DNA of 64,000 bases from JACPUX01 sp964517465 (GCA_964517465.1 CAZFEK010000014.1:1-64000); one strand, 5' to 3'; positions 25,580 to 36,701 are shown, counted from the first letter of the stretch. Numbers and translations are program-made. Notes: generated by a model not told the origin, from the letters alone.

Positions 25580-26851
25580 TCAAAAATAACACCGCAGCGC
25601 CAACTGCCAGCGCGCCGACTCCGGCAGCGCGCCACAATTGCTCAGCGGGCTGCCGCGGGTGGCTTGCCATTGCAAGGCGTAGTCGATGCGCTCGGCGCGG
25701 TAGCGCGCTTCCAGCCAGGCACGGCGGCTGTGGTCGGCCAGATCGAGGTTGAGCATGGCACTGAAATCGAGCCGAGGCAGCAGCGCGTCTTGCCAATTGG
25801 CGCGAAAGAACAAAGCGTGTCGGGTCGGCAATTCCTGCGCCCCCGCCACCCAAATGCGGTAGCGTCCGTAAAGCAGGCGCGGGCCTGCGCGCAGCCCGCG
25901 CCACTCATCGCGCTCCGGCGCCGCGCCGTTGTATTGCGCTTCCGCGCTGAGCGAGAGTTTGTTCCCGGTGGTGTAGCTCAGGCCGGCGGCAAGGCGATTG
26001 CGCCAGGTTTCGGGAGCGGGCAGTTGCCACGCCTCGCTGAGCTGCGAGCGACGGCGTCCGCCGGACCATTCAAAATAGGCCACGGTGGCCTGTCCGAAAA
26101 GACCCGTCAGATTGAAACCCCATTGCGCCGAGCGCCCCTCTTCCCCATACACCAACCATTGCGGGTTGAGCGTTTCGGTGATCTTTTGGCCCAGGACCAG
26201 CATGCCGCGATTGCGTGTATTGGTGGCGCCCCAATCGAGGCTGAAACCGTCGCGGCTTTCTTCGCTGCGGATGCGCGGCGAGGCCAGCAGCGTCAACGCC
26301 CCGCCCTCCCAGAGTTTCTGCCCGCGCAGCATGACGCTGCCTTGCCGATTTTCTTTCATGCTCGCCGGGTCGATGGAAACGATGGAACGCAGCGCGCCGC
26401 CGCGAAAGTAATCGGTGGGGTTGTAGCCCATGGCCACGCCGAAGCGCGCATTGATGCGCCCCAGATCGAAAAGCCAATCCGGCGCAGGACGCCAGGCAAG
26501 ATAGGCCTCCTTGAGGGTGTTGATGGCGGTGTCGCCGCCGCTTTGCGCGGGCCAACTCGCGTCCAGACGATCGGCCAGCACCGCTCGCCATTGCGAAGAA
26601 AAGGCGTGATCGATTTGCAGATCGAGCGACAGGCGTTGCTCGTGGCGCGTCGCCCCTCCTGCGCGTAAGCGCGCCGCACCCAGCCCGACTTCCGCGAAAC
26701 CGCGCCAATCGCTGGCGCGGGCCACCGTTTCCGGCGCTTCGTCGGCCAGTCGCAGCGCGTCGGCATCATCGGCGCGGGCCGGAGCCGCCGCGACCATCAA
26801 TAGAACGAGGCCAAAGCGCAGCCTGACCCCGCGGCGAAGGAAAGTGTGCAA
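25580..26851 (-). CDS. Outer-membrane beta-barrel protein
   Basis: 423 aa. Signal peptide LVLLMVAAAPARA. The body alternates short hydrophobic strands and turns, e.g. WRGFAEVGLGAARLRAGGAT and ALRSIVSIDPASMKENRQGS, and ends with phenylalanine (QLALRCYF), the usual terminal residue for outer-membrane barrel insertion. It is the last gene of the cluster with a LolA-like protein, an FtsX-type permease and an ATPase. Inference: it is the outer-membrane partner of that transporter, or a barrel that receives its cargo. Confidence 0.7.
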   Translation of the reverse strand: MHTFLRRGVRLRFGLVLLMVAAAPARADDADALRLADEAPETVARASDWRGFAEVGLGAARLRAGGATRHEQRLSLDLQIDHAFSSQWRAVLADRLDASWPAQSGGDTAINTLKEAYLAWRPAPDWLFDLGRINARFGVAMGYNPTDYFRGGALRSIVSIDPASMKENRQGSVMLRGQKLWEGGALTLLASPRIRSEESRDGFSLDWGATNTRNRGMLVLGQKITETLNPQWLVYGEEGRSAQWGFNLTGLFGQATVAYFEWSGGRRRSQLSEAWQLPAPETWRNRLAAGLSYTTGNKLSLSAEAQYNGAAPERDEWRGLRAGPRLLYGRYRIWVAGAQELPTRHALFFRANWQDALLPRLDFSAMLNLDLADHSRRAWLEARYRAERIDYALQWQATRGSPLSNCGALPESARWQLALRCYF

Positions 26852-26863
26852 GGCGAGGGCCCT

Positions 26864-27634
26864 TCACTCCGGCCGGAAGCGCGGCAGATAGTCGCGCTGC
26901 AACCAGGTCTCGGGCACTTCGCGCTTCACCCAATCGGAATAACGCATCACCGTCACCCAATCCGGTTCCAGTCCGTCGATGATCACGGTTTCGGTCGGCC
27001 GCTCGACCCCGAAGGCCTTCTGGTAGCGACGGTAATAGGCGGTTTTCAAGAGCTTGCCGCTTTCGGTGTAGAAACGCGCTTTCACCGGCCGGCTGTCGGC
27101 CACATCCACCCACATTTCGATGCGGTGATAGGTCGCATCCGGCGTGCTGGCGGTCAACCCCAATTTGTAGCAGCGCCGCGGCTTGCGCTCGCCGTCTTGG
27201 GTTTCTTCTTCCACCGCGGATTCGGCTCGATAGTCTTTGGCAAAGTTCACCGTGACCACGTCGCCGTTGGAAGCCTGGCCCAGGAGGCGCTGCTGGGGCG
27301 ACAGGCGTATGCTGGCCTGGCTTGCCGGGTCGTAGAACCACATGTCCTTGCCGTTGAACAGGATGAGTTTGTTCGCGTCGCGCGCCGGCGCCACGTAGCG
27401 CACCAGGCTGCGGAACTGACCACCGCGCGCATCGGCCTTGGAGTAGATCGCCAAGCTGCTGCTCTCGGTTTGTTTGCCTTGGCGATATTCCACCAAGGTG
27501 TTGGTCAGCCCGAAGGCGTGATCGGGGTTGCGTATGGCGTCGCTGGCGGCGAGGATGTCTTGCGGGCTGCGTGCCGCCGCGGGTGCGGCCGCGAAGATCA
27601 GCAGGGCAAAGAAGGTGGCGGTTAGCGTCTTCAT
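26864..27634 (-). CDS. Periplasmic outer-membrane lipoprotein-sorting (LolA-like) protein
   Basis: 256 aa. Signal peptide TATFFALLIFAAAPAAA. The half-barrel pattern is seen in FRSLVRYVAPARDANKLILF then NGKDMWFYDPASQASIRLSP, and KLGLTASTPDATYHRIEMWV, typical of the LolA/LolB-fold proteins annotated as outer-membrane lipoprotein-sorting proteins. It probably carries a lipid or lipoprotein across the periplasm from the ABC transporter encoded upstream. It is not the housekeeping LolA. Gap of 22 bp from the permease gene. Confidence 0.78.
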   Translation of the reverse strand: MKTLTATFFALLIFAAAPAAARSPQDILAASDAIRNPDHAFGLTNTLVEYRQGKQTESSSLAIYSKADARGGQFRSLVRYVAPARDANKLILFNGKDMWFYDPASQASIRLSPQQRLLGQASNGDVVTVNFAKDYRAESAVEEETQDGERKPRRCYKLGLTASTPDATYHRIEMWVDVADSRPVKARFYTESGKLLKTAYYRRYQKAFGVERPTETVIIDGLEPDWVTVMRYSDWVKREVPETWLQRDYLPRFRPE

Positions 27635-27656
27635 TTTGGTCTCTCAAACTCCGGTT

Positions 27657-29048
27657 TCAAGCGTGACGCAAGGCATCGACGATTTCCAGTTTCGCCGCGC
27701 GGCTCGCCGGCCACCAGGCCGAAGCGACGGTCACCGCGATCATGCCGGCGACGCTGCCCGCCAACAGCGGCAAGTCCTGCCAAACGCGCACCAGGATCAA
27801 ATAGGCGTAGGAGTAGCCCGGCGGCGTCCAGGCCCAGCCGCTGTGGTTGATGAGCCAAGCCAAGCCCAGCGCGCAGGCCAGACCCGCCACCGAGCCGATG
27901 GCGCCAAGCAGCAGCGCCTCGCACAGAAACAGGCGCCGTATGCCGGAGCGGCGCAGACCCATGGCACGCAGCGTGCCGATTTCGACGGTGCGCTCCATGA
28001 CCGCCGTGCCCATGGTGTTGCCTATGGTGAACAACACGATGACGCCGATCAGAAGCGCGATGAAGCCGAACATCGAGGCCATGAATTCGTCGGTTTGAAG
28101 ATACAAGGGATTGAGGGTCTGAAAGTCGAGCACCTCCAGCGGCTCACCGGCGAAGTCTCGGGCCAAAAGCGCGGCGAGCTGCGCCCTTGCGGCCGGCATT
28201 TCGCGCGTATGCCGCAATTGGAGGATGATCGCCGTCGCCTCGGGCCGCCCCGCGCCGTAGATGAGCTTCTGCGCCTGGGCCAAATGCATGGCCATGAAGA
28301 TGTCATCGAGCGCTTTGATGCCAAGATTGCTGGCCTTGACCACCGTGAGGCTTGCCACATTGGGCGCCCCACTGGCAGAGGCGGCCAGCATCTCGATTCG
28401 GTTCTGCGCCCCTTGCGGCTGCTGCGCCTTTTCCAAGGCCGAAAGCGCGAGCACGTCGTCGGGCGCGGGCGCCCCGGTCGTGGCATGCTCCGCGGCGGTC
28501 GCCTGGCGGCAGTTCGGCACTTCGAGCGTGGCACACAATTGCAGCTTGCGGGCCACGCCGGTACCCACCACCACGGCGTCTTCGGCCGCGCCCTCCAGCG
28601 CCAGGGGTTGGGCGTAGCTGATCATGCCGTAGTCGTTCCATTGCAGCATGCGGTTGCGGTCTTTGGCGACCAGCCCGCTCGCAACCACCGAGCGCGATGC
28701 GCCAGCCGAGTAATTGCCGGCGATGCCGCCCAATTGCAGAGTGGGTGTAGCCACCACCACCATAGGCGCCAGCACGGGGTCATGCTGGATGGCCGCGATG
28801 AGTTCGCGATAGCGCGGCATGCCGTAGGCCGTAGGGTTGTCGCTGCCATCCAGGAAGTAGCCGCGGCGCTGCACTTGCAAATGGCCGCTTTGTTGCACGA
28901 AACCCGTTTCCATGCCGAACAGAATGTTGGAGCGATAGCCCCCGAAAAGCAGGATGGCGGTGAGGCCCACCACCATGGCCAGCAGCGTGGCCAGCGAACG
29001 ACGGCGGTTGCGCAACAGATTGCGCAGGGCAAGCAACCAGGTGTTCAT
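27657..29048 (-). CDS. ABC transporter permease, FtsX/MacB/LolC type
   Basis: 463 aa. The N-terminal helix is ATLLAMVVGLTAILLFGGYR, a periplasmic domain spans about 45-310, and three C-terminal helices follow (MFGFIALLIGVIVLFTIGNT; LFLCEALLLGAIGSVAGLAC; VAGMIAVTVASAWW). This 1+3 helix layout with a large periplasmic domain is the type VII (mechanotransmission) ABC fold. GTAVMERTVEIGTLRAMGLR is the conserved coupling segment. It overlaps the ATPase stop by four bases. Substrate unknown, probably a lipid or lipoprotein. Confidence 0.88.
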   Translation of the reverse strand: MNTWLLALRNLLRNRRRSLATLLAMVVGLTAILLFGGYRSNILFGMETGFVQQSGHLQVQRRGYFLDGSDNPTAYGMPRYRELIAAIQHDPVLAPMVVVATPTLQLGGIAGNYSAGASRSVVASGLVAKDRNRMLQWNDYGMISYAQPLALEGAAEDAVVVGTGVARKLQLCATLEVPNCRQATAAEHATTGAPAPDDVLALSALEKAQQPQGAQNRIEMLAASASGAPNVASLTVVKASNLGIKALDDIFMAMHLAQAQKLIYGAGRPEATAIILQLRHTREMPAARAQLAALLARDFAGEPLEVLDFQTLNPLYLQTDEFMASMFGFIALLIGVIVLFTIGNTMGTAVMERTVEIGTLRAMGLRRSGIRRLFLCEALLLGAIGSVAGLACALGLAWLINHSGWAWTPPGYSYAYLILVRVWQDLPLLAGSVAGMIAVTVASAWWPASRAAKLEIVDALRHA

Positions 29049-29758
29049 GCGGCCGCCCTGCCCTGCGAAGGCGCAGTGCGCTGCTCGATGCCGTCGATAC
29101 GGCCGTCGCGAATGAAAATCACATCGTCGGCCTCGGCGCGCACTTGCGGGGCGTGCGAAGAAAACACGAAGCTCGCCGCATGTTCGCGTTGCAGTGTGCG
29201 CATCAGCGCGATGATGGCGGCGCCGGTTTGGCTGTCGAGGTTGGCCGTCGGTTCGTCGGCCAGCACGAGTTGCGGCTCGGTGGCCAGGGCACGGGCAATG
29301 GCCACGCGCTGGCGCTGGCCGCCCGAGAGCTGGCCGGGGCGGCTGTCACCGCGCCCGGCGAGACCCACCGCGTCGAGCAAATCCAGCACCCGTTTCTTGC
29401 GCGCCGGGGCGGGCATTTTGGCCAGCACCAAGGGGTATTCGATGTTCTCGAAGGCGGTGAGGACGGGCAACAGGTTGAAGGTCTGGAACACGAACCCGAT
29501 ATGCCGCGCCCGAAAATCCGACAAGGCATCGTCGCTCATGGATTGCACCGCGCGCCCCGCCACCGTGATTTCGCCCTGGTCGGGCCGATCGATGCAGCCG
29601 ATGAGATTCAGGAGCGTGGTCTTGCCGCTGCCCGAGGGACCGGACAGCACCGTAAACACGCCCGGACGAAGGTCGAGACTCACCTCGGCCAGGGCCGGAA
29701 CGGTCACCGCGTCGAGATGGTAGACTTTGCCGACATTGCGCAGACTGACAGGATGCAT
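29045..29758 (-). CDS. ABC transporter ATP-binding protein, LolD/MacB type
   Basis: 237 aa from ATG 29758. Walker A is in SGPSGSGKTTLLNLIGCIDR, the signature in GQLSGGQRQRVAIARALATE, Walker B in LVLADEPTANLDSQTGAAII, and the H-loop in FVFSSHAPQ. The Q-loop segment GFVFQTFNLLPVLTAFENIE is typical of LolD/FtsE-type ATPases. It heads the transporter operon and is coupled to the permease (ATGA-type overlap). The frame extends 97 codons upstream with no support. The divergent AraC gene starts 62 bp away and could regulate it. Confidence 0.9.
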   Translation of the reverse strand: MHPVSLRNVGKVYHLDAVTVPALAEVSLDLRPGVFTVLSGPSGSGKTTLLNLIGCIDRPDQGEITVAGRAVQSMSDDALSDFRARHIGFVFQTFNLLPVLTAFENIEYPLVLAKMPAPARKKRVLDLLDAVGLAGRGDSRPGQLSGGQRQRVAIARALATEPQLVLADEPTANLDSQTGAAIIALMRTLQREHAASFVFSSHAPQVRAEADDVIFIRDGRIDGIEQRTAPSQGRAAA

Positions 29759-29819
29759 GCGTGCTCCGAATGCGGTTGAACTGCGCGCATTGTAGCCATC
29801 GCCTGAAAGTAGCTCTTGA

Positions 29820-30815
29820 ATGTTTCCGACATCGTCAGCGGCGAGCATGCCGCAAGCCCGCAAGCCTCGCCCTGTCGCGTCGCCCCAAGTCTTGCGCGCG
29901 GTGCCACCCTGGCCGCTGCCGCCAGGCTCGCCGATCAGCGCGGCGCGCAACGAAATCTGGATACCGCGCACGGCGCTGGCCTCCTGCGTGCTTGCCGTGA
30001 TGTGCCGCGACACGCGTGGCGTCAAGCTTGCTGAGGGGCAACGCTTCAATCACTTCCCGGTGACGCCGACTTGCTCCCTCACCTGGTATTTCAGCGGTGC
30101 GGCGGAGCTGCTGGCCCCGGACGCGCCACCCCAGGCCGACAGCCCCCGCGCGCCGCTGGGCCGCATCACCTTCGCCGGCCCGTTCACGCGCCCCATCGTG
30201 GTCCGGAACCCTGGGCCTATGCATGCCCTGGTGCTGCTGCTCTGGCCCGACGCCCTGGCGCAATTGACGGGCCTAGACCCCAGTGCTTTTCTCGATCGCT
30301 CGGCGCCGGTAGACGAAGTATTCGACGGGCCCTGGCTAGAAATGTGCCGCGCCGTCGATGAAGCGCCGGACGACGCGCAACGCGTCGCACTGATCGAATC
30401 GTTTTTGTTGCCGCGCTGGCGTCGCGCGCGCCCCGAAGGCGCCCGTGCCAGCCGCCTCGTCGCCGATTGGTCGCAGGCCCTGGCGCTGCGCGCCGCCACC
30501 TCCGGCCTGGGCCGCAGCCTCCGCCAGGCCGAGCGCCGCATCAAACAATGGACCGGGCAAGCGCTGCGCGATCTGCGCGGCATCGGGCGCTCGGAACGCG
30601 CTTTCTTCGATGCCGTGACCGGCGTGAAAAGCGGCGAAGTGAACTGGAGCGAAGTCGCCGCCAACAACGGCTTTGCCGACCAATCCCATCTTTGCCGCGA
30701 AACCCGGCGCATCACCGGCTTCGCCCCGGATGAACTGCGCCGTCGCGTCGCCACCGAGGAGGGTTTCTGGGCTTATCGCTTATGGGGGTACAGCGAGGGG
30801 GTGGGTGAGGAGTGA
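29820..30815 (+). CDS. AraC-family transcriptional regulator
   Basis: 331 aa from ATG 29820; an ATG at 29847 is an alternative start and the true N-terminus is uncertain. The N-terminal sensor part is Pro/Ala-rich (DAPPQADSPRAPLGRITFAG). The C-terminal HTH_18 spans about 225-320: GLGRSLRQAERRIKQWTGQA followed by WSEVAANNGFADQSHLCRE and ITGFAPDELRRR. The AraC signature (second helix-turn-helix, ADQSHLCRE) is clear. It is divergent from the ABC operon, so it probably regulates it. The ligand is unknown. Confidence 0.8.
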   Translation: MFPTSSAASMPQARKPRPVASPQVLRAVPPWPLPPGSPISAARNEIWIPRTALASCVLAVMCRDTRGVKLAEGQRFNHFPVTPTCSLTWYFSGAAELLAPDAPPQADSPRAPLGRITFAGPFTRPIVVRNPGPMHALVLLLWPDALAQLTGLDPSAFLDRSAPVDEVFDGPWLEMCRAVDEAPDDAQRVALIESFLLPRWRRARPEGARASRLVADWSQALALRAATSGLGRSLRQAERRIKQWTGQALRDLRGIGRSERAFFDAVTGVKSGEVNWSEVAANNGFADQSHLCRETRRITGFAPDELRRRVATEEGFWAYRLWGYSEGVGEE

Positions 30816-31084
30816 GCCGCGACGCCGAGCGGCGATGGAGTTGGCCGAAGCAAGGATGCCCGAGAGAGTTGTTTTGGGGTTGATGGTCGAATCTTGCCCC
30901 GCGGCGAAAGACAGAAAGCCTCGGGCGAGGCCAAGCTGATCGCGCAAGCGTTTTCGTTCGCCCCAAGATCACCCAAACCGAGGACCGCAGGCGGAAGTCA
31001 GTTTCAGACTCATAGTACAATTGCCCCTGAAAAGCCGCGGCCTGGGGCGCCGCGGTTTCGCTTAGCCCTCCCTGGGAGGAATCC

Positions 31085-32116
31085 ATGGAACCTGTCTTGC
31101 TGCAACAGGCCGGCGCGGGAGAAAACTGCGCGCTCGTCGAGACCTGCGCGATCAGCATCGAGTTGCGCAATCGCATCTCCGAACTCGAACGCAACGCCAG
31201 TGTCGACCCGCTTACCGGTCTGTGGAATCGCGCGCATTTCGAACAAATCGTCGAGAAGGAACTGGACCGCAGCGTGCGCTACCATCAGCCGCTTTCACTG
31301 CTGCTGCTCGACATCGACCATTTTCAGCGCATCAACGACGAACACGGCCGCCAGGCCGGCGACGCGGCGCTGCGGGAGTTTGCGCGCGTCACCCTGGCGG
31401 CCACCTCGGTCTGCGACGAATATTTCCGTTGGGGCGGTGACGAATTCGCCGTGCTCACCATCGGCACGGGTTATCGCGCCGCGGCGCGTCTGGCCAAGAA
31501 TTTGCGCGAGATCGTGGCGAACCACCGCTTCCCTGGCGTCGGCCGGGTCACCGTCAGCATCGGCGTCGCCGAGCACAACTCCGCGGAAGAAACCCAAGAC
31601 TGGCTGCGGCGCGCCGAAACGATGCTCGGTTCGGCCAAACAAAAGGGCCGCGACCGGGTGTTGGTGGACCCGCAAGGCAGCTCGGACCAATGGGCCTCGA
31701 ATCGCAGCATCTCGGCCTTGCATCTGGTCTGGCATGAGGCTTACGAATGTGGCGAGCCGACCATCGACGGGCAGCATTACAAACTGTTCGAATTGGCCAA
31801 TCAGCTCATCGAAGAATTCCTGGCCAGCAACGACAACTTCGAGCGCATCGCCCCGGCCTATGAATGCCTCGCGGAGCACATCGCCGAACATTTCGCCGAC
31901 GAGGAGGCAATCCTGTCGCGCAGCGGTTATGCCCGCCTCGACGCGCATCGCCGAGCCCATGCCGGCCTTTTGGGGCACGCAACGCGCCTGCGCGACGCCG
32001 TCCTCAACGGAGATGCCCGCCTGGGGGCGCTGATCGAATTCATCGCCGACGACGTGGTGGCACAGCATTTGTTCAAGGCGGACCGGGATTTCTTTCCGCT
32101 GTTCTCGCGCTTATGA
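31085..32116 (+). CDS. GGDEF diguanylate cyclase fused to C-terminal bacteriohemerythrin
   Basis: 343 aa, soluble. A short N-terminal coil (about 1-40) leads to GGDEF at about residues 40-200, with DPLTGLWNRAHFEQIVEKEL, LLLDIDHFQRINDEHGRQAG and an intact RWGGDEFAVL. The inhibitory I-site RxxD is not intact: serine sits where the arginine should be, nine residues before GGDEF, with Asp at minus six. The C-terminal bacteriohemerythrin has all iron ligands: VWHEAY, IDGQHYKLFELAN, HIAEHFADEE, DAHRRAHAG and the terminal HLFKADRDFF. Predicted oxygen- or redox-sensing c-di-GMP synthase. GGAGG is about six bases before the ATG. Confidence 0.88.
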   Translation: MEPVLLQQAGAGENCALVETCAISIELRNRISELERNASVDPLTGLWNRAHFEQIVEKELDRSVRYHQPLSLLLLDIDHFQRINDEHGRQAGDAALREFARVTLAATSVCDEYFRWGGDEFAVLTIGTGYRAAARLAKNLREIVANHRFPGVGRVTVSIGVAEHNSAEETQDWLRRAETMLGSAKQKGRDRVLVDPQGSSDQWASNRSISALHLVWHEAYECGEPTIDGQHYKLFELANQLIEEFLASNDNFERIAPAYECLAEHIAEHFADEEAILSRSGYARLDAHRRAHAGLLGHATRLRDAVLNGDARLGALIEFIADDVVAQHLFKADRDFFPLFSRL

Positions 32117-32176
32117 CGCGGCCGACTTCGGGCAAGTCTCGGTTGCCTGCTTGCCGCCTGTGGTGCCGCGAGCCCC

Positions 32177-34546
<2,370 letters not shown>

Positions 34547-34596
34547 CGCCCGCAACTGCTCCTTCGCGCCAGTGAACAGCCGAGACGGAAGAAACG

Positions 34597-34728
34597 CTAC
34601 CCGAGATCCTTTGGCAAGATCGCGAGCCAAAGCTCTTCTTCGATCGGCTGGCTGAGGTTGTTATCGCACCCCTCGTCGATGGGCCGCAGTCTACCATCCT
34701 CCAAGGCATAAGCGGACGGCCAAGCCAT
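34597..34728 (-). CDS. Possible 43-aa small protein
   Basis: Starts MAWPSAYALEDGRLRPIDEG at ATG 34728 and ends at a TAG (34599-34597). It has acidic, hydrophobic stretches (NLSQPIEEELWLAILPKDLG) that look more protein-like than chance frames here, but the upstream TTAGG gives only a poor ribosome-binding site. It overlaps the region just 5' of the kinase gene. No family recognised. Confidence 0.25.
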   Translation of the reverse strand: MAWPSAYALEDGRLRPIDEGCDNNLSQPIEEELWLAILPKDLG

Positions 34729-34758
34729 GACCTAACTGTTGCTAGGCAAGCGAGGTGG

Positions 34759-34932
34759 TCACATCACCGCGCTTAACACCACGCGCTGCGCCACCGCTCG
34801 CACTTCTTCCCTGCGTCCATGGCCAGGTAGCGGAAGCTCCTCGACCACGAGCAAACGCGCGTGCGCCGATTCGTCGATACCTCTTTTGACCGCGCTGCGG
34901 TTGCGATGAAGACGGATGGAAACCTCGGTCAT
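34759..34932 (-). CDS. Possible 57-aa small protein
   Basis: Starting at M of MTEVSIRLHRNRSAVKRGID (ATG near 34932) with AGGTGAG about ten bases upstream; an ATG at 34971 would give 70 aa. Basic, with VVEELPLPGHGRREEVRAVA. May be a remnant. No family recognised. Confidence 0.25.
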   Translation of the reverse strand: MTEVSIRLHRNRSAVKRGIDESAHARLLVVEELPLPGHGRREEVRAVAQRVVLSAVM

Positions 34933-35226
34933 CGAACCGGGGCTCACCTTGATTTCGCGAAACGGCGCCATACGGCCAGTTTCTAAGATGATTTGGGGTA
35001 GGCAAAGGCTGGAGGGGTGTTTGCCCGCCCCGCAGTCATTTGTGCTGCGGCCCGGAATACCCGGACTTGTCCCCGAATACCGATTCGTCTGGCAAGGCAG
35101 TACTCCCCTTTAAGCCATATTCGGTCCTGCGCCAGCAAAGCAGACCGGGCATTCGATGAACACGACGCGCAGCCACTCCTATGCCGCAACCGACAACAGG
35201 TCGGCTGCCGGATTCATGTGCTGCGT

Positions 35227-35541
35227 TCAGGCGACGACTTCCAGGCCGCGTTTCTGCACCAAATGCAGCAACTTCAAGGCCGTGCCCGTGGGACGCTTCT
35301 GGCCGATCTCCCACTTCTGGACGGTCGAGAGGCTGGTGTTCAGAAGTCGCGCGAAGACGGCCTGGCTGACACGCGACGCCTCGCGAATCCTCTTGATCTG
35401 ATCCGGCTGCAGTGGCTCGACCGGCGGCAGGCACAACTGGTCAAACTCGCGCAGCGTGACCCGATCCATCGCGCCAGCCTTGTGCAGACCCTTAGCCGTC
35501 TCATGTACAGCTTCGAGAATGGGAGATTTCGTCTTACGCAT
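35227..35541 (-). CDS. NadS/HigA-like XRE antitoxin, apparently orphaned
   Basis: 104 aa from ATG 35541. The N-terminus SPILEAVHETAKGLHKAGAM is typical of NadS-type antitoxins. The helix-turn-helix lies at about 50-100 with RIREASRVSQAVFARLLNTS followed by LSTVQKWEIGQKRPTGTALK. Such genes are the second gene of a RelE-like toxin pair. Upstream only a 24-codon frame remains (see 35534-35608), so the toxin seems deleted. Confidence 0.8.
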   Translation of the reverse strand: MRKTKSPILEAVHETAKGLHKAGAMDRVTLREFDQLCLPPVEPLQPDQIKRIREASRVSQAVFARLLNTSLSTVQKWEIGQKRPTGTALKLLHLVQKRGLEVVA

Positions 35542-35608
35542 TGCATTCCACCTCAATCAGTTCGTCCGCCTGCTTGGGTCTCGTGACCGGCTGCTCGGTC
35601 AGCGACAT
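35534..35608 (-). pseudogene. Remnant of a RelE-like toxin, C-terminal end only
   Basis: A 24-codon frame begins at ATG 35608 (MSLTEQPVTRPKQ) and ends ADELIEVECNA then TAA, overlapping the antitoxin start by eight bases. The ending resembles C-termini of RelE-like toxins that precede NadS-type antitoxins (ELxEVxC). The rest of the toxin is missing. The true toxin fragment probably starts at KQADEL; the residues before it look unrelated. Confidence 0.4.
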
Positions 35609-35777
35609 CGTCGGACGTTTTTGACTTTGGTGCCGACCTTTACCACTGCGGAGGAGCCTTTGACCGGGAGTTTAACCCGCCCACTGAAAGATCGTTTCAT
35701 GTGCCGATCGTCCGCTGTAATTCCGTACCCGACCCTCTCTTGCGCGGTGCGCCGCGCTTGGCGTGTCAAAGGCGAAA

Positions 35778-36701
35778 TTACCTCTCCCCTCCCCCCGGCA
35801 CCAACAACAAATTCGGCCCGCTGCGCGTGAAGCCCGCCTCGTCGACCAGGATGTCGAGCGCCAGGGTGGCGAGGTCGTCGGCCACGGCATCGGCGGCGGC
35901 GTCTTTGTCGCGGCGCACGACTTTGAGATAACACTTGCACACGTCGCAGGTTTCGGCCTGCACCAGGCCCTTGTCGCCTTCGATTTGTTGATAGGCGACG
36001 GCACTTTCGCCGGCGTCGCAGGCGCTGCATTGGGCGCGGGTGAGGTGCCATTCGGTGTGGCATAGCGAGCAGTGCAGGTAGCGTCGGCCCGGTAGTTCTG
36101 AGCTGGCGCCGATGACGCTCACCGAGGGCAGCGAACCGCAGCAGGGGCATACGCCAGGAACGTCGAGTGTTTGCAGTTTGTTTGCGTCGAGTTGGGAGGC
36201 GAGTTTGACCCAAAGGGTTTGCAGGGCCGCGGCGACGAAAGGCAGTTTGTCGCTGTGTTCGCCAAAAAGCTCGGTGCGCAGCACGCGCGTGGCGAGGGCT
36301 TCGAGTTCTTGCGGCGACATGGCGCTGAGTGCTTCGAGTGCTTGCGCGGTCGCGGCGTTGGCCTGCGGACGCAGTGCGGTGGCGATATGCGCCAGCGCTT
36401 CGCGCCAAGCCGGGGGGCGCGGCCAGGTCTGCGCGGGCAGCACCGGCATGGCGTGCTCCAGGCTCAGGGCGAGCGCGGTTTCCTCCGGCAGGGGCAATTG
36501 CGGTAGCGCGGCGAGGGCTTGCTGCTGCGCCTCGGCCAATTGCGCCATGAAACCGAGGTAGTCGGCAAGGCTGTGGCCCGTGGCCAAAGCGCGAAAGCGG
36601 CGCGCGGCATGGGCGAAGACGTCTTCCACGGCAGGTAGCAACACGCGCGGCGCGTCGCCGGTCGCTTCGGGAATGGTGCCCGCTTCGATGATCTGGGTCA
36701 T
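35778..36701 (-). CDS. fdhE: Formate dehydrogenase accessory protein FdhE
   Basis: 307 aa from ATG 36701 (MTQIIEAGTIPEATGD), the typical FdhE start. Four CxxC rubredoxin-like pairs are present: VPGVCPCCGSLPSVSVIG, HCSLCHTEWHLT, CSACDAGES and CDVCKCYLKVV. FdhE binds iron and is needed for assembly or activity of the respiratory formate dehydrogenase, probably binding FdhG-type catalytic subunits. It follows fdoI after an intrinsic terminator at 36733-36762, so expression relies on readthrough or its own promoter. Confidence 0.93.
   Translation of the reverse strand: MTQIIEAGTIPEATGDAPRVLLPAVEDVFAHAARRFRALATGHSLADYLGFMAQLAEAQQQALAALPQLPLPEETALALSLEHAMPVLPAQTWPRPPAWREALAHIATALRPQANAATAQALEALSAMSPQELEALATRVLRTELFGEHSDKLPFVAAALQTLWVKLASQLDANKLQTLDVPGVCPCCGSLPSVSVIGASSELPGRRYLHCSLCHTEWHLTRAQCSACDAGESAVAYQQIEGDKGLVQAETCDVCKCYLKVVRRDKDAAADAVADDLATLALDILVDEAGFTRSGPNLLLVPGGGER

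Larger units (their letters stand above)
34547..35226. other. 680-bp region with only weak small ORFs
   Basis: Two minus-strand frames look marginally protein-like (34597-34728 and 34759-34932). The rest (34933-35226) shows no supported gene. It could contain degraded genes next to the orphan antitoxin; no insertion sequence ends seen. Confidence 0.4.

Noticed and set aside
27528..29723. A 731-codon plus-strand frame antisense to the ABC transporter genes
   Set aside because: Low-complexity Arg/His-rich translation; the minus strand has all ABC motifs.
31035..31055. Hairpin CCGCGGC/GCCGCGG as terminator or c-di-GMP riboswitch before the GGDEF gene
   Set aside because: No U-tract follows and no GEMM consensus is seen; it may be a simple leader hairpin.
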